From NCBI GenBank assembly GCA_023238725.1, contig CM041550.1, forward strand, positions 11,434,940 to 11,498,939: DNA of 64,000 nucleotides, written 5' to 3'. This document shows positions 1 through 14,060 of this stretch, piece by piece. The notes under the pieces were generated by a model, which saw only the letters and a list, made by a program, of their open reading frames with translations, did not search any database and was not told the DNA's origin. Position numbers and translations under genes: made by a program. This stretch comes from Scortum barcoo. Taxonomy: Eukaryota; Chordata; Actinopteri; Centrarchiformes; Terapontidae. Numbering within the stretch: position 1 is the stretch's first letter; every line of letters begins with the position of its first letter.

Positions 1-3000
1 ATTCATGAGCTCTCAGCAATGCCTCACTGAGTAAAAAAAATTATAACATTCAGCTTGAAAACTGCATCTTGTTCCTCATAATAATTCAACTTAAAAGTTT
101 ATTAATTGACCTCACAGGAATCCTGTATAATGACGTAAAAGTCCACATTTCACCTAAACTATAGAGCTGCATTTTTGCACTTCACAGACACAAAAAAACA
201 TTAATTACTTCTACATCTGCCTCTAAAAAGCTGGCTAAACCTCTAGCTAGACCTTCATTAGTTGAACCAGCAGAAACACTGTGTTCAACTTCGTCTCTAA
301 TTACATCATCAGATTCAAACAGTAGAGCCATCAGCTGCTCGCTCTGTGTGTACTATTTAAGATCCCTCTGTCTAATTACTGCTTTAGTCCCATATCCCTA
401 TGACATGGCAGTGATAGATCATTATTTTCCCTGCAATTTGTTATATTCTTTGCAATATAATTGGATCAGATTAATTATTATGATTAATGGATTCTTGGGG
501 TTTCTGCGTGCAACCATTAATACTAGGGGTTCGAAGCAGGCAACATACACAAATTTAAGGCACCAGAGGCGGTGTAAGCTGTAAAGTCCAACGCTGGTGA
601 ACCACTCACTTTAACATTTTTATCAGAGACTCTCTCAACCTGTGTATGAGATGCATTTCTGTGCTTTTCTTTGGTTATCTTACATTTGTCAAAATAGTAT
701 CTCATTTTTATTCTGAATTTGTTAACATGGTACTTTAATACTTTAATTAATGATATTTGACTATTATGCTGTGCATAATATGTCTATAATTACTTACCAT
801 TTAGTGGAGTTAACCTCACCTGATTTCTTTATATATATTTCTTTAATTTGCACTTTTGCTTCTTATCGTGTCTTGAGGCATTATAGTAATGCTGCTTTAA
901 CACTTCAACACCCCTCTGTTTACTACTGCAGACACGGCCAATCAGTTCAATTTCAAGTTTATAACATGATAGTTTATTAATGAGAAGTGAAACTCTTTTC
1001 CGACGCCCTAAATCTATACCGAGGCTGCAATTTAGCTCTTCCAAAAAAATACTGTCCAGTTATGTTGGATGGACACTAGTCAATTCCCTGTGCATGGGAA
1101 TGGCTCATTAACGGGGCGAGGCAAAGCGGTGTGCGTTTGTATATGGCTGCCGGTGGTGGACGTGTAGAATGGATTTATGGTGTCACTCAGCCCTGGAGAA
1201 CGACTAATGAGGGTGTGCAGGCTAGCAGCGTCCGAGTGGGGTAATTCCACCCACCATCCATCCAGCAGAGGGGGGTTGGAGGGAGGGAGGAAGGGAGGGA
1301 GGTAGGAGGAGGGAGGGGGGGAGGGGGGGTTTGTGGAAGGAGGACACATCCCTCATTACGTGAGAGTGTCTCAGGAGCTTTCTTTAATATTTTAATAAAT
1401 AACATCAGCCCAACAAGAAATTAATGAATAGTATCATTAATAATGAGCCCGAGCCTTGTAGTGATAGGACAGATATTAAATTGAACCACTGTGGGGAGAT
1501 CTCCTGAGACTCGGGATTTTTCCAGCAGCAAACAAGGCCAGTGAATGAGGCAGCCGTCCCTCCGTGCCAACAGCTTTTACAACAGGTTGAAAGTAATAAA
1601 GGAGGATTTTTCCAGCGATAGAGTTAAGCCCTAGGAAATCTGCTCATGTAGATCGCTATGAAAGGCACAGCCAAATGTGATCCTTAATTAAACTTTAATC
1701 AAGATAATGCTGTTTGCAGGAGAAGTAGTTTAAAAAAGGTGTCCCCAGCCCCCTTATTTCCACCCAGTCAACCTCCCCGCTTCATATTGTAGCGGTCATA
1801 ACCCCACTTATCTGCTTCTTAAACTTGTGTGTGTTTGTTTGTTTGTTTGTTGTTTTGTTGTCCTCTGCAAAGCCTGCTATTCTTTCTTTGTATGGTTTTG
1901 ATTCAGGTGTACATTTGTCAGGATTTCTCTGCATTGTCTTATTTATTTGCTCTCGGTAAGTTTTGCACTCCAGATTATGCAGAAGAAATAGACATTCATG
2001 CACTAGAATTAGCTAATTTGTCAGAATAAATTCAGCCTGCACAACTTTAAGTTATGTTATTCTGTCAAATTGACATTTTTAAAGGAAAAGAAATGCTCAA
2101 ACACATCCTATTTCATCTATTTTTTTAATCCCATTAAAATCAGACAAAATCACATTAAACAACTCTTTTCACCACAGATTATTGAAAACAACATAGCCTT
2201 GGTGCATTGTGGGTTTGTACACTTATTGGTCTGACTGGCCCAAAAACTAAATTACTGAACAAGTTGCTACAGTGGTGCAGCCAGAGAGAGACCACAGATG
2301 AGTAATGACATTTGTTTTGCACCTTGAAAATACTATTATTACTAATAGAATAATATTAATGCTTTTTATGGAAATCATTTAGTCAGAGAATTGCTCAGCG
2401 CCTTCATCTTATTGTAATTTATGCTGCTTTTTAGCTACTAAATCTCAGCAAGTGGCTTGGTGGAAATGCAACATCTTATCTTAAAGGTAAAATACATTCA
2501 TTTACACAGAGCAGATTTGGGTCATGTCACGTTCATTTACATAATAGTATTAGCATAGCATTATGAAAGCAGGTAAACTACAGTATGAGGCAAAGTGCTT
2601 ACACTTAATCATTGGTGTGTTACCTTATTACATGAAAAGTTAATATATGTGTCTGCGATTCTGAATCATTTCCAGTAAATACTGTTTGCTGCTCTGCCAG
2701 CTAAGAGAGAATATTACACTCAACTTAACTTGTTTCATTTGTTCATACAGACTGTGCCCAGTTTCTTTGTGAGATGTCCAAAGTTGTGATACGTTTATTT
2801 ATCTCTGTGTGGATTTATTTAAATAAAGATAAAGGAAGCAAAATTCTTTGGGTTTAAGAGAGCTTTAATGAAACATTCCTACAGTTTGTAATGTATCCTC
2901 TGTATCCTTAAGTTAATAAAGCCAAAACAGTTTAATCATCAGTAGATAGGACAGCCAGTAAGTAGTTGTAAGTGCTGAATTTTGTTTCTGAAATTTGGCT

Positions 3001-5421
3001 TGTCATTTCTGCTCTGTTTAGACCATATGTCCCTACCACGTACAATATTTATTCATTCCCTGCTGTATAAAAAATACCAGTATTTCCTTCATAATAAAAA
3101 GTGGATTACTGTGAATCACAGGAAAGCATCACCAGCTGTCACAGAGAAATGAGACCATGCTGGCCAATGTCTATGATGATTAAAAAACACATTTAGAAAT
3201 TAATGATTAATTAGCCGGTTCATGAGCAAGGCAGAAGTAGCACTGGTCATTATTAGAAGTTCATTGGAATAAAGTTTTATATTATTATTAGCAGTAGTGT
3301 TTTTAAAGAAGAAATGTTTTAATGCTAAAATTTGTTCAACAGGTGGACGAAAAAGCTGGAACAACAACAAGAAAAGCTTTTCATTTGTACTCATCCTAAG
3401 GTAAAGATCGATCTGTCCACCACAACTGCTGTTTTGCACATGTTTGCATTTGTCCTTTTTTTTTTTTTTTTTAATTTATTTGTTGGCCTTTACAATACTG
3501 TGTACGCATTATATGAAGCATTAACACGGATAGAAATTCCAAGTAAAAATCAGTGAAGTTGTCACAGAACATTTGGGTCATAGATATTAAAAAGAAGATC
3601 TCCCTACTGTAGTTTGTGTAGAAACAGGAAATGAAGGACACTGATACTTGATACGTGAGGTAAAAATGCTGCAGTCTCCACCACCTGAAGTATTAGCAGT
3701 CGGGTTTGACTGATTACAGCGCCACCACTGCTTGTTTGGTCGCCTCCTCTAAAAGCAATACTCAGCAGAACATGGCTTTTTCTCCTTCATATTGTGCTTT
3801 CTGCATGAATAATTACATCCTTGATTTCTGAGGTGCACTTGTACGGCTCCCACAGTAGAAACATGCCCTAAGATTGATAGAGGCTCCTCGTGTAAAGAAG
3901 TGTTTTTTAAAATAACCAGCTATTAAAAATGTTCTCATTGGACAGTGAACCAAATACCACCAAAACCAGTAAGGATGGGATCACATGTTCATTTTTTTAT
4001 TATTTCTTTATCTCTGAATTGTAAAGACGTGTATGTGTATGTTCATTAATTGTGCGATTCGTGCTTGTGTGTGCTGTGTAAAGTCCACAACTACCTTGAG
4101 CAGCTCCTCTGCAACTTGCACAGAATACTGTAGGACGCCGACCGGACAGAGACAAATCGCAAGCTCGAGAATTTCCATAGTGCTGTACATCTTTTAATCA
4201 TAACGACTAAACAATGAACAACAGTGGGATTGTGGTATTGGATGAACAGGAGCAGTGCGAGAGGCTAACCCCCCCTCCTTTCCTCCCTTTCCTGCCGCTG
4301 GTGGAATAACTAATGCACAGAGGGTCATGGTGTAAAACTGTTGCCCCAAGGTCAGCGTACTGACACTTAATTGTTTGTCCTGTCATGTGTCACTTCCTTG
4401 AAATTTCATATCTGACCCTTGTTAGCCCTTGTGCTTCTGTTTTAATCCCCAGTGTGACACAAAGATCAGGACTGTGCTGTGATCAAGATGTGTCAGATTA
4501 CTTGTGTTGGGTCCTGTCATTTTGATGCAATACAGGCCGACGATGCTTGTCTGTCATGTGCAGACCGAGGCATTGTCTCATTCTTAAATGCTATGTTCAC
4601 AGATTGGTTCCTTGATAAATCATTTTAGGCATTATTTTTTTACCTAATTGGTTGCAGGCCATTGAGAAAACTGGATCTGCTCCCTATTCTAATAAGCAAC
4701 TCTAGAAAGAGTTGCTTTTCGAAATTAACCATGTTATTAAGTTCCAGCTATCTTAGGTAAAGGGTTGCATTTTATATATTAACCTTATAGTGATGAAATT
4801 TATGATAAAGGGTAAAAAATAGCCTCTGTTTAATATCTGTAGTTTGGCCTCGTTCGTGTAGTGTGTCTCATTGTCAAACCAGCTTTTATACACTTTACCT
4901 TTTATAATTTTGAAGCGCTTTGGGAATAAGTGAAAACCAATACAAATTACATTATAAACGGGAAGGTACATCAATCACAGCACACATGTAATATTGCTTT
5001 TTCACTCGACCAGCTGCTGCAGCACAAACGAGCGTGAATCTTCAGTTAGCCAAATTATTGTCTTTCATGGAAGGCAAAAATAATTTTTTTATTACATGTT
5101 AAGGCACGTATCTATTTTGTGATTCTTCAGTTTTTATGTGTGCCACATATTTTTTTGTCCAGGGGTTCGTACTGTGTATACTGTATGCGAGTGTGTTGTC
5201 TGTGTGCTTGTGTTTATGCCTGTATGTGTGAGCGTATGCATGTGACTGACTAATACCGTAAGCATGATTCAACATCACCCACACTATCATTTTATAGTCA
5301 TTTGCCTGCCCTGCCCTTAAAGAATAATTTCAGTTTCAGTCTTGCCTACCTTATGTTTTTATCTAACCTGTTTCACACACAAAGTTCACTGAAAATGCAG
5401 CTTTGTTTGAAGAAAAGCACG
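1..5421. other. Gene-free AT-rich sequence
   Basis: No coding exon recognised. It contains a G-rich tract at 1270-1333 and an AT-rich stretch with homeodomain-like ATTAAT/TAATGA motifs at 1375-1720 that looks like conserved non-coding DNA. The rest is ordinary AT-rich sequence with poly-T runs. Confidence 0.6.
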
Positions 5422-5426
5422 ATGGG

Positions 5427-5903
5427 TGTTAGGTTAGGTGCACGGTGAAGTGGTAGTTGGACCCAGATGCAGACGAGGCAGGAGGCAGATAGACGTGGGC
5501 GTTGAACTCTTTATTAGAGGCAAACACGGGAACACAGGAACGCAGGAACACGGGTAGCACAGGGAAACACAAGTAAGTACAAGAAGCTACGCACGGGGAA
5601 GCGCAAGAAAGACAAGTAGTACACGAGAAAGCACAAGTAGGAACAAACGACACGACAAAACTGATCAACGCAGACGACACGACAAAGAACAAAAGGAGAA
5701 GGACTGACTTAAATACACAGGAGGAAAGGGAAGTGGAAACAGGTGAGGAGACTAATGGGGACAGGTGAAACCAATTGGGGCGGAGCAGGCAATCAAAAAA
5801 GGAGGGAAACACAAAGGGCAGGAAGTAAAGTGCAAAACCAGTGAGGAAAGACGAGACTACAAAATAAAACAGGAAATACACAACAGGTAACATACACATA
5901 ACA
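5427..5903 (-). mobile_element. Solo LTR of a retrotransposon with 5-bp target duplication
   Basis: A 477-bp element with TGTTA...TAACA ends (TG..CA), flanked on both sides by ATGGG (5422-5426 and 5904-5908), the 5-bp target-site duplication expected of LTR integration. In minus orientation it has a TATTTAAG promoter-like box (5715-5708) and an AATAAAG polyadenylation signal (5515-5510) about 200 bp later: U3-R-U5 order. No second LTR or gag/pol lies next to it, so it is a solo LTR left by recombination. An open frame on the minus strand covers it but does not look like a known protein. The family name is not determined. Confidence 0.75.
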
Positions 5904-5908
5904 ATGGG

Positions 5909-8900
5909 GTTTAAAACATGAGCAGTCAGATGTCACACAGGTTTTCTAGCAAACCCCCAGATTAGTTAACCTTAACTGGAAGAGAAAACTGGGGTGAACG
6001 GTAAAGACATAACTCAAAGTGTTCAATGTAAACATCCAGCTCAGTCTGCAGACAGAATTACTGGTTCAAATGTGACATCTGGCATGATCCATAGTTGTTT
6101 TGAGCAATTATTACAGACTAATAAAGGGTGCTTCAAATGATCTGGCTTGTTTCTAGCTGGTTGTCACTGTATTTCCACATCTTGGCAAATAGCTGTGAAA
6201 AAAAAGGCCAAAGCTATGAAACCAACAAGTTATTTATTTATTTTTTTTATGTATATAGCACTTTAAAAAACTTTTATTGACCTTTGTGACCCCAGTCCCC
6301 AGAGGACATTGTGTGAAAAACCTACTTTTGTTTGAGTCACCAAAGACAAGAGTGTGCATCAGTAAGGCTGAGCAAACACTTTGGATGCTTTTATTACCAT
6401 TGTGAATTACCGCCACAACTGTGTGAAATCACATCACTTCTGTGTCTTTGTAGACCCGCTGTCAAAATACAAACTATATGAGTTTTTAAAAAAACTCCAC
6501 AGGTCGCCTTAATCTCGGTTGTGATACATGTAAAGACACAACTGAATAATGTGTGAAACTCTATCAAGCATCTATCTTGACGCAGTCTTTTTCGCTAACA
6601 AATATAAAATCAAACACAATGAACAGGGAATTTCCTGTGTATGTACAGTATTACAAATCATCATAAACTCTATTATCTGTAATTTATGATGCCTTTTTTT
6701 TTTTTCTCACCCCTGCAGTTTCCCATGTGCAACACTGCGAGGTTATCACCCGAGACTTAACAAACGATGTGCTTGTGTTTGTATGAATGTATTGATCAGC
6801 GCTCTATTTGGGCAGATATCTTTCTTTATTTGGGATGGCAGGCTCACAGGCAGGAACGCCGTCTCCCTCCTTCATGCCACGTCTCCTGTTTTTTGCCTCA
6901 CTGGCTTCCCTAACTGCCCCGCTTTATTGAATAAATTCAAGCTGTCACTTCCCATGCTGGCAGAATAACTCAAACACAACATATAATAATACAGGAAAAG
7001 TAGGATAAAATAATCTTGTCATGGCTGTAAAAGTGATTGCTTGAAGCCATAGTCGGCAATCAATACACTAATTCCGTAATTTATACTCGCAGCAATTGAG
7101 GAGGAAGGAAGCTCTGATATGGTATTTCTTGGCTCACTGACCAACTTTGACCTTCAGTAGAAGTGAGAGTGGGATTATTGTGTTGTTCGGCTCAAAGAAA
7201 TCACCTACAAGAGTTGAGAGGCAATGTCTGACATTTTATGTTCAGGACCAAAACCTAAACTGATTAATTCTTGGTAAGCACCAGCTCTTGAGCTTTCACT
7301 ATCTTTATGACAGCAAATCCCTGACACTCAGCTGACAGAGTGAAACATAAAAGCTGGCCAGTGATTTTCTTCAACTTATTTCTTTTATCCTTCCTTTTTA
7401 TGGAGGGGGAGGCACTTTTCTTTTTCACCCTGAAGCAAGAGGATTTTTTTTTTTTTTTACCAATTTCGCCAGAACTCATTATCAGTTCCTCATTCTGCCC
7501 GTTTCACTTTTCAGCAGTTGCCAGTCATAGGCTATTACTAATTATGTCTTTTTATGGGTCAGTCCTTGCCTGCACTTTATGGCAAAGGCTATATGCAGAG
7601 CACTACTCGAGTACCTCTCGCAGTAAACTACAATATTTATCTGGATATCCTCGGACATGTTACAACAGATCCCCTCTCAGCGGCAGACAACACTGCTGCT
7701 GTTGTTGTGGGTGAGATCCGTGAAGCCCCACGTTAAATCGAATACAGAATACCGGAAGGCGTCAGAAGTTTCTCTGAAAGGAGAAATTGATTGCAATTAG
7801 CAGAGAGATTTTTTCAAGTGTTTTTCTGCCCCCTCTAGTGATGCTAATAACTTAATGATCTCTAAAAATGCATGCAATTTGCCTCAATTGGATTTAACCA
7901 TATTGTATACTTATGTGCCACAGATTTCCAGTCACTGAAGGTTTGATTGAGCATCAGACATTGTATAGTAAATAATAATGGCAAAGGCAAGGAAATACCA
8001 CAGCTATTCTGTAGTGGTTGAATAATATGTCATAAAAGTGTGGCTATTCATAACAGAAAGAGTTTTGTCCTTGTTAAACGTCAAGCAAACTAGTCCCACT
8101 GTACAAATATGAAGATTAATATCAACCTTAAAAATACAGATGCTAAGATATGTGAAGTATGTACTCATGTATGCTCTTATGCCCTCAGTCGAATATCCTA
8201 CAAATTTTATAAACAATTATCTTTCCCTAACCTTACCCATAGATAATTTGCCACAACCACAACATTTACATACACTTACTTCTGATCAGCTATGGCTTCA
8301 AGCAAAACTGTAATAATTAAATACGCTAGTTATCTCTGTTGATGCAAACATTTAAATAGAAGTGTAGCACAGAAACCAAAAACTCTATCAGCTTTAAATT
8401 TGAATACAACTATACTGTATTTGTATTCACATATATTGTAGAAAGTGAGCATTTTAAAATTGTTGGCATTGTATGTAAATAACAATAACAGGAATATAAT
8501 TCTTGTCCTTTTAATATAGTTGAATAATCCTATATTGACTTTCTTGTCAGTTGATAGGATGTTTCTGCTGCACTTAGAGTGTGTCTAGTTTTCTTACTGG
8601 AAAAAAAACAGTGGATAAACTTGCCAGTTTGACAACAAGGGTCAAATAAAGATCCTTTTATAATGATATCTAATTTTCCTTTTCCAAAGGGTTGTGAAAA
8701 CTTGTGATCTAGAAAGTCTTCATGAACAACCCCACTGATCTCAACTCAGACAATCATCAACAGTTCTTTCTTGCCAACCCAAAGCTCGGTGTCACTGCCT
8801 CCACAACAAGCCATTAATCCAGCCCAGTGCCACCAATTAGAAAACCCCACAAACAGTGACTGTGCAGTCTGTATGATCTCTCGGTAGACAGAAGGTGGTC

Positions 8901-9257
8901 TAACTCAGCAGGGGGGGCAGTGGTCAGTGAAACCCCCGCCAGGTTATTGAGGACAGAAGGAACTGGGGGTGTCATAATGATCACTAAATGTGTGCGGTGT
9001 TCACTTACAGCAGGAGATTGGCAAGGAGGTGCATGACCTTTGCTATATTGACCTACTGGTTGACTCCTAGTGGGGTGCTGCAACAACACAAGAAACAACA
9101 CTCGAGTAGCAAAAGAAGAAAAACGGCAAAAGAAATAGTTTCATTGTGAGTCCAGATGAACCAGACTTATTTGTACACTTAGTACACGTGCATGTGGGAT
9201 GTATGCATGCGTTTGATTCTTTTACTTTACATGTGTGCCTCCAAGCATAAACCCATG

Positions 9258-9290
<33 letters not shown>

Positions 9291-11991
9291 TGGTTTTAGG
9301 GCGACGTGGTGTGGTGTTGTAGTAGCAGCAGCAGCGATGGGGGGGTGGGGTGGGGGTTGTGACAGACAGAGGTCTCACCTCACACTTCACGTCCCAAATA
9401 GATTAAAGGAATTTTTCCCAGATTCTGCCTTTCCCACTCCTGCCCGAAGCAGAATGAGCACTTGTGAGGATAATTAAAATTGATGATACAGAATGACAGA
9501 GACATGATTTCTGCCTGCAGCAAGAGGTCTCTGAAGACAGTGTAACCAAACTGTCATGCCACCACTGTTCTGTTTTACATGACTGTTTCACCTTACTAAA
9601 CTGATCGCAAGTAAATACTCTGTATTGAATTAAAATGTGATGTATCAGTCTGGGGACTCAAGGTTACTTTCTTTTGATGGAAGTTGTCCTTTCTTTACCC
9701 TTTATGGTGGTGAGGTTAATGCGAGTGATTTTTATTGGACTACTGTGAATTTTATTTAAATAAAGAGCTCACCAGTCCAGAGGTGATGACAGTATATATA
9801 CTACCATATGTATGTTGACTGATCAAGACTTTTCTCGAAAGAGGGCAACGTGTAACCCATTTTACATTTATAAGCACCATATGAGCACTTAATAAATAGT
9901 TTTATAATATAATATAAATTTTAAATAGATGCTGTGTAACACACAGGGTTGTGTGTACTGGTGTATCATTAAATATGATTGCAGTTTTATTATGTTATTA
10001 ATCATTCAGTATCTGTTTAGACAATATTTACAGCCGCTTCGTAGAGCAAATGAAATAAACACCTCCACATCTTCTTATATCTGCTTACAGCTACGTTATG
10101 TTATTTTATGAACAATGTATGTACTGCTGTTTATATTCTGCCTATAAATGAGAATAAAGTAGGTTGAGAGTTAACCAAAAGGGATCATGTTACAAATCAA
10201 CTGTTTAGAATCTATTTAGAGTAATTTATATCCAGGATAGCAGTTTTTATAGTTTTTTTTCCATAAATGCGGAACTTTTATTTATTTATTTTTTTGTTAT
10301 AAATTTCTAAATATCATTCTAGGAATCTGTGTCGCTCTACTTCCACTTGTGCACAGGTGAGAAGATAATGTCAAACTAATTATCTGACTGCAGAGTATCA
10401 AAACAGGAGAGTGCTCAGCTTTTGATTATTCATGAGTTTTGAAAGTTTCGTAATATCTAAACGTGTCAGTTTGTGAGAAAATGGTTAGTTTTATAATTAT
10501 AGTTCATTATTGCGCTAAATACACAATGAAGGGCAAGTTATCCCCCCATAGATGAGGCTCCCCAGCTGATTGGTCTGTGTCTTAGTCAACTAAACTTCCT
10601 CACCGTCATCGATCTCAATGACTGTCAAATTACGGCCGTTTGATTATTCACGACACGTGTCATTTTAGTCCTGAGTGGGAACAGCTTGCTCCTGTTTCTG
10701 GTTTATTTGAAGGAGCTGAACAGCTGTCAATGAGAAGAGCAGAGGGACGCAGGGTTAGACAGGGGTGGGGGGATGGTCACTAAACCCCCACCAGGGCCCT
10801 CCTAAAGATAAATATTGATTGCGGACAGTTTTAATTACTTCCTTAAATTGAGCAATTTTGGTTTTCCCAGTTGGCTTCCTGCGAAAAATCCATGTAGGAT
10901 TCCACATTGAGGGAGAAGAAGAGGGTTGAGCATGGCGCACCATAAATCACCGCAGATACATAATTCATTGGAAGCATGTGAAAAGGACAAGACAAGATGC
11001 TTTGGATCATTGAAAACAGCATTTCCACAGGTCTTTCCATGCACTGAGATCTCCCTCTTTGTTTGTGGAGGTCTCTGGACTTCGTCACCTTGTTTAACTT
11101 GCACACTCATTTGAATGATGCTGGATGATGAATCTCCTTCCTTTCAGATTTTATTCTTTTGCATTTTATTTTTAAATTTGAACCTGAAAGGATATTTTAA
11201 TAGAGCAATTATTTTCATAATGCACAGGGATTGTTCAAAATAGAAGGAACAAAAGTGTGAAGATTCAGGAATAGTATCACTGCAGTTGTATGGGATACTA
11301 ATTCTGACACACTCGGTCCACTCATCTTCAGAAGGCCAAGGTCAATTCTTATTTCTGTTAATGTGAAGACTACTCTGATTTTGAGTCATTAGTTGGCAAG
11401 CCATTTCTATTATAGGAAACACTATTTCACTATCTCCTAAATGCAGATCACATCTTGTTAAACAGACGTCCTTGACATGTAGGTAACATTATCGCTCATT
11501 CATTCAGTACATGACTGCTTATAGGTTCAGTGTCAGCCTGAAAAAATGTAATTACTTTCAATAAAGATATGCATCATGGGATGAATATGTTAACTTTGAA
11601 TAGCTGTTTAAGTCATAATTTTATTTAAGGGTTCATCTGATTGATTCCATGTCAGGAAATATGCTATTCAGTTCAGTTCAATTTGCTGAGACATTACATT
11701 GGTATGGTATGGCCTTCTTCATATCTGATGCCTCGTGTTTCCTTTGATCTTTTTATCCTCCAGGAAGATCCAAGTAGTTTGAGTCATGGAAACTCTGCCG
11801 GACAAACTTGATAGTTCAGTGATTTCCGGAGCAAAATTAAAATTCATGGTGAAACGTAAGACACAGAAAATCACCTCTAGAGCCTGTATGGGGTCATTGT
11901 GGCACATGATGATAAAGGATCTTGGTGTGATGTCAGTCAACTTTTCTAACAAATGATGCTGTTGGATCTGTGAGGCTATACGAAGCACACT
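5909..11991. other. Gene-free sequence
   Basis: No coding exon recognised. Small open frames here lack family resemblance and are crossed by simple repeats. The part at 10540-10800 (CCCAGCTGATTGGTCTGTGT, ATTACGGCCGTTTGATTATT) is complex sequence that may be regulatory. Confidence 0.55.
9260..9289 (+). repeat. (GT)n microsatellite
   Basis: About 15 uninterrupted dinucleotide units. Confidence 0.9.
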
Positions 11992-12392
11992 GGTGCTTTA
12001 AACTAAGTGCCAACATGACAACATGCTCACAATGACAATGCTAACATGCTGGTGTTAGCTTGTAAAATGTAGTTTTAGCATGTTAATACTTGCTAATTAA
12101 CAAATGGTGTGGCTGATGGGAATGTCATTAGTTTTGCAGGTATTATTTGGCCATAAACCTACTGGACAAATGAAAAATTTCTCCTGTCACTGGTAAAATA
12201 ACACCAAAGTTATGACAATCCATCCTGAGGGGAACATGAATGTCTGAAACAAATATCACAGCAATTTTTCCCAGAGGAGCATGCAATTAGCTGAAAATCA
12301 AACAAAACCTCACGGTGGTGTTAGAGGAAAAGTCAGGTTATGACCAAAGTCAGTCGGATTCCTCCTCTGGGGACCATGAACATGTCTGACTG
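11992..12392 (+). repeat. Teleost dispersed repeat (GCTAACATGCTGG-type)
   Basis: It contains AATGCTAACATGCTGG, GGCTGATGGGAATGTCATTA, GGCCATAAACC, CATCCTGAGGGGAACATGAA and TCCTCTGGGGACCATGAA in the order I associate with a very common fish interspersed repeat. It carries internal near-duplication of the GGGGAACATGAATGTCTG / GGGGACCATGAACATGTCTG unit. Class and borders are uncertain. A reverse-oriented copy lies at 52560-52735. Confidence 0.55.
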
Positions 12393-13739
12393 ATTGGCAG
12401 TGCCATCCAGAGGGCCACTGGACAGTCTCGCTTGGAGCTTTCCTGCAGAGTTTGTCCAGTTTTCATGGAAATGCTCCAGTTTCCATTTTTTTCCTGTGCA
12501 CATTAAGGACTTATGAAACTCGAAATCGAGCAGTGGCCCATTATTGTGTCTGGGCAGCTGTATGTCTTTGTGCCTGCAGGCTGTAAATGGCGGCATTCCC
12601 TCCTCCTCTCTCAGGACTGACCTACAGCCTGTCTTCAGCTTACCTGTGGGAGAGGCGCGCATCTGTCCCAAATCCACACAGCCAGACCCGCTCTCCCTCG
12701 AGACCCAGCTCTCCATACCACCAAATAGATTGGTCGCCGGAATTACACGATTGAGGTTTCCGAGCAAGGCGTTACTCCGTTGTATTGTAAAGACCCCTAT
12801 GCTGACCTGTGCATGGAGGCATAGGAAGACAAATTTTTACACTCTGTTCATCAGAGGTGCCAGCAAGCCCAGCAATTGGCTTGGAGTTTCTCCTGTCCCT
12901 TCCTGGTATTAAAGAGAGGAGAGTGAGAGGGAGCTGACTGAAGCACTGACCTTAATCTGAAGGGTTGTGCAGTTATAGGCAGAGGTGAGGTCTGGTCAGC
13001 TGTGCTACACCAGCCCGTGGTCCATCCATAACATGACGGCGGCTGGGGAATGCATACAGAGTGAAGCATTAAATGTAAATAAGTGTAGCGTCTCACGCGC
13101 TCTGGAGCCAGCAAACCGGTTATAGGCCGATGTGGTTTGTTCAAGCACTTAGTGATATTTCGCAGAAAAATACATTGTTCCGTTTGTTTTCAATGGAGAT
13201 GCTTGAAAGCGGTGTACAAAGCAGATATTGCGCAGGCAGCGAGCATACTGAAAGACGGGCTCCACTACATCGCTCATGCCTTTCCCTACATTATTAGAAT
13301 ACTGCAAACAGAAAGGAGAGAAATCTTGAGTGGTGTGTGTTGCCATCAGTTATTGTTGATGTGCCTGTTTTGTGCTTTTTTTCCGGCCTGTTTCACATTC
13401 TTATTCATGTGAGTGGATCAGCATATATACCATACATCAACAGTGTAAACAGCGCTCAACACTTTGACCGGCCCTGCAGATGACGAGGATTCTTCTTAAA
13501 CAAACTCAAATGAATAAATAATATGTCAAGGAAGTGCTTATGCTCAGATCCATAAATTACTTCTGCGCCCCCCCCAACCCACTGTCCTCCATGACATCGG
13601 TGTGAGTGAGAGTCCCGCCTGTGATTACGGCCCCTCTTCTTCTTATGCACCAGACTGACAAGCCCATGTCGGAGGGAGGGGTAGGGGGGTGTGAGGGGTT
13701 GTAGGAGGGGGTAGACAAGCCCCTCGCTCTGAGTGCTAA

Positions 13740-14060
13740 TGGATGATTGGAGGCAGGATAGGAGACTTCAGTTCTCTCTTTCATCCTGGCCTGCTTTTGA
13801 CCCGGAGAGCCGGCAGTAATCGGCCCGGCAGAGGGGTAATCATTCCCCGCGTGCAGACTCTGATAAGTTGGAACACCTTCCCCCGGCAGCGGAGGGAGCT
13901 CCCGCGGCCTCCCCGGTTATCGCTGTCCCCGGCACCCCTTCAAGAGGCTGCGTTTGCCTCCTCTCCCAGGCTCAAAGGCTCCATCAACGGCAGCTCTCTA
14001 CTCCGCTTTCATCTGACAGAGCACATAAGCCGGTGAAAGGGAGGGAAAAATAAACTGGGT
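13740..14060. promoter_or_regulatory. Candidate conserved non-coding element
   Basis: Complex, GC-balanced sequence (GGCAGTAATCGGCCCGGCAG, GGGGTAATCATTCCCCGCGT) with no coding logic, standing out from the AT-rich surroundings. The call is by texture only. Confidence 0.25.

Noticed and set aside
5429..5899. 156-codon open frame on the minus strand
   Set aside because: It coincides with the solo LTR and reads as low-complexity Ser/Phe/Val; not a protein gene.
12333..12912. Overlapping open frames of 144 and 122 codons on opposite strands
   Set aside because: No family resemblance, no splice-consistent context, and both strands open equally, which suggests chance in complex non-coding sequence.
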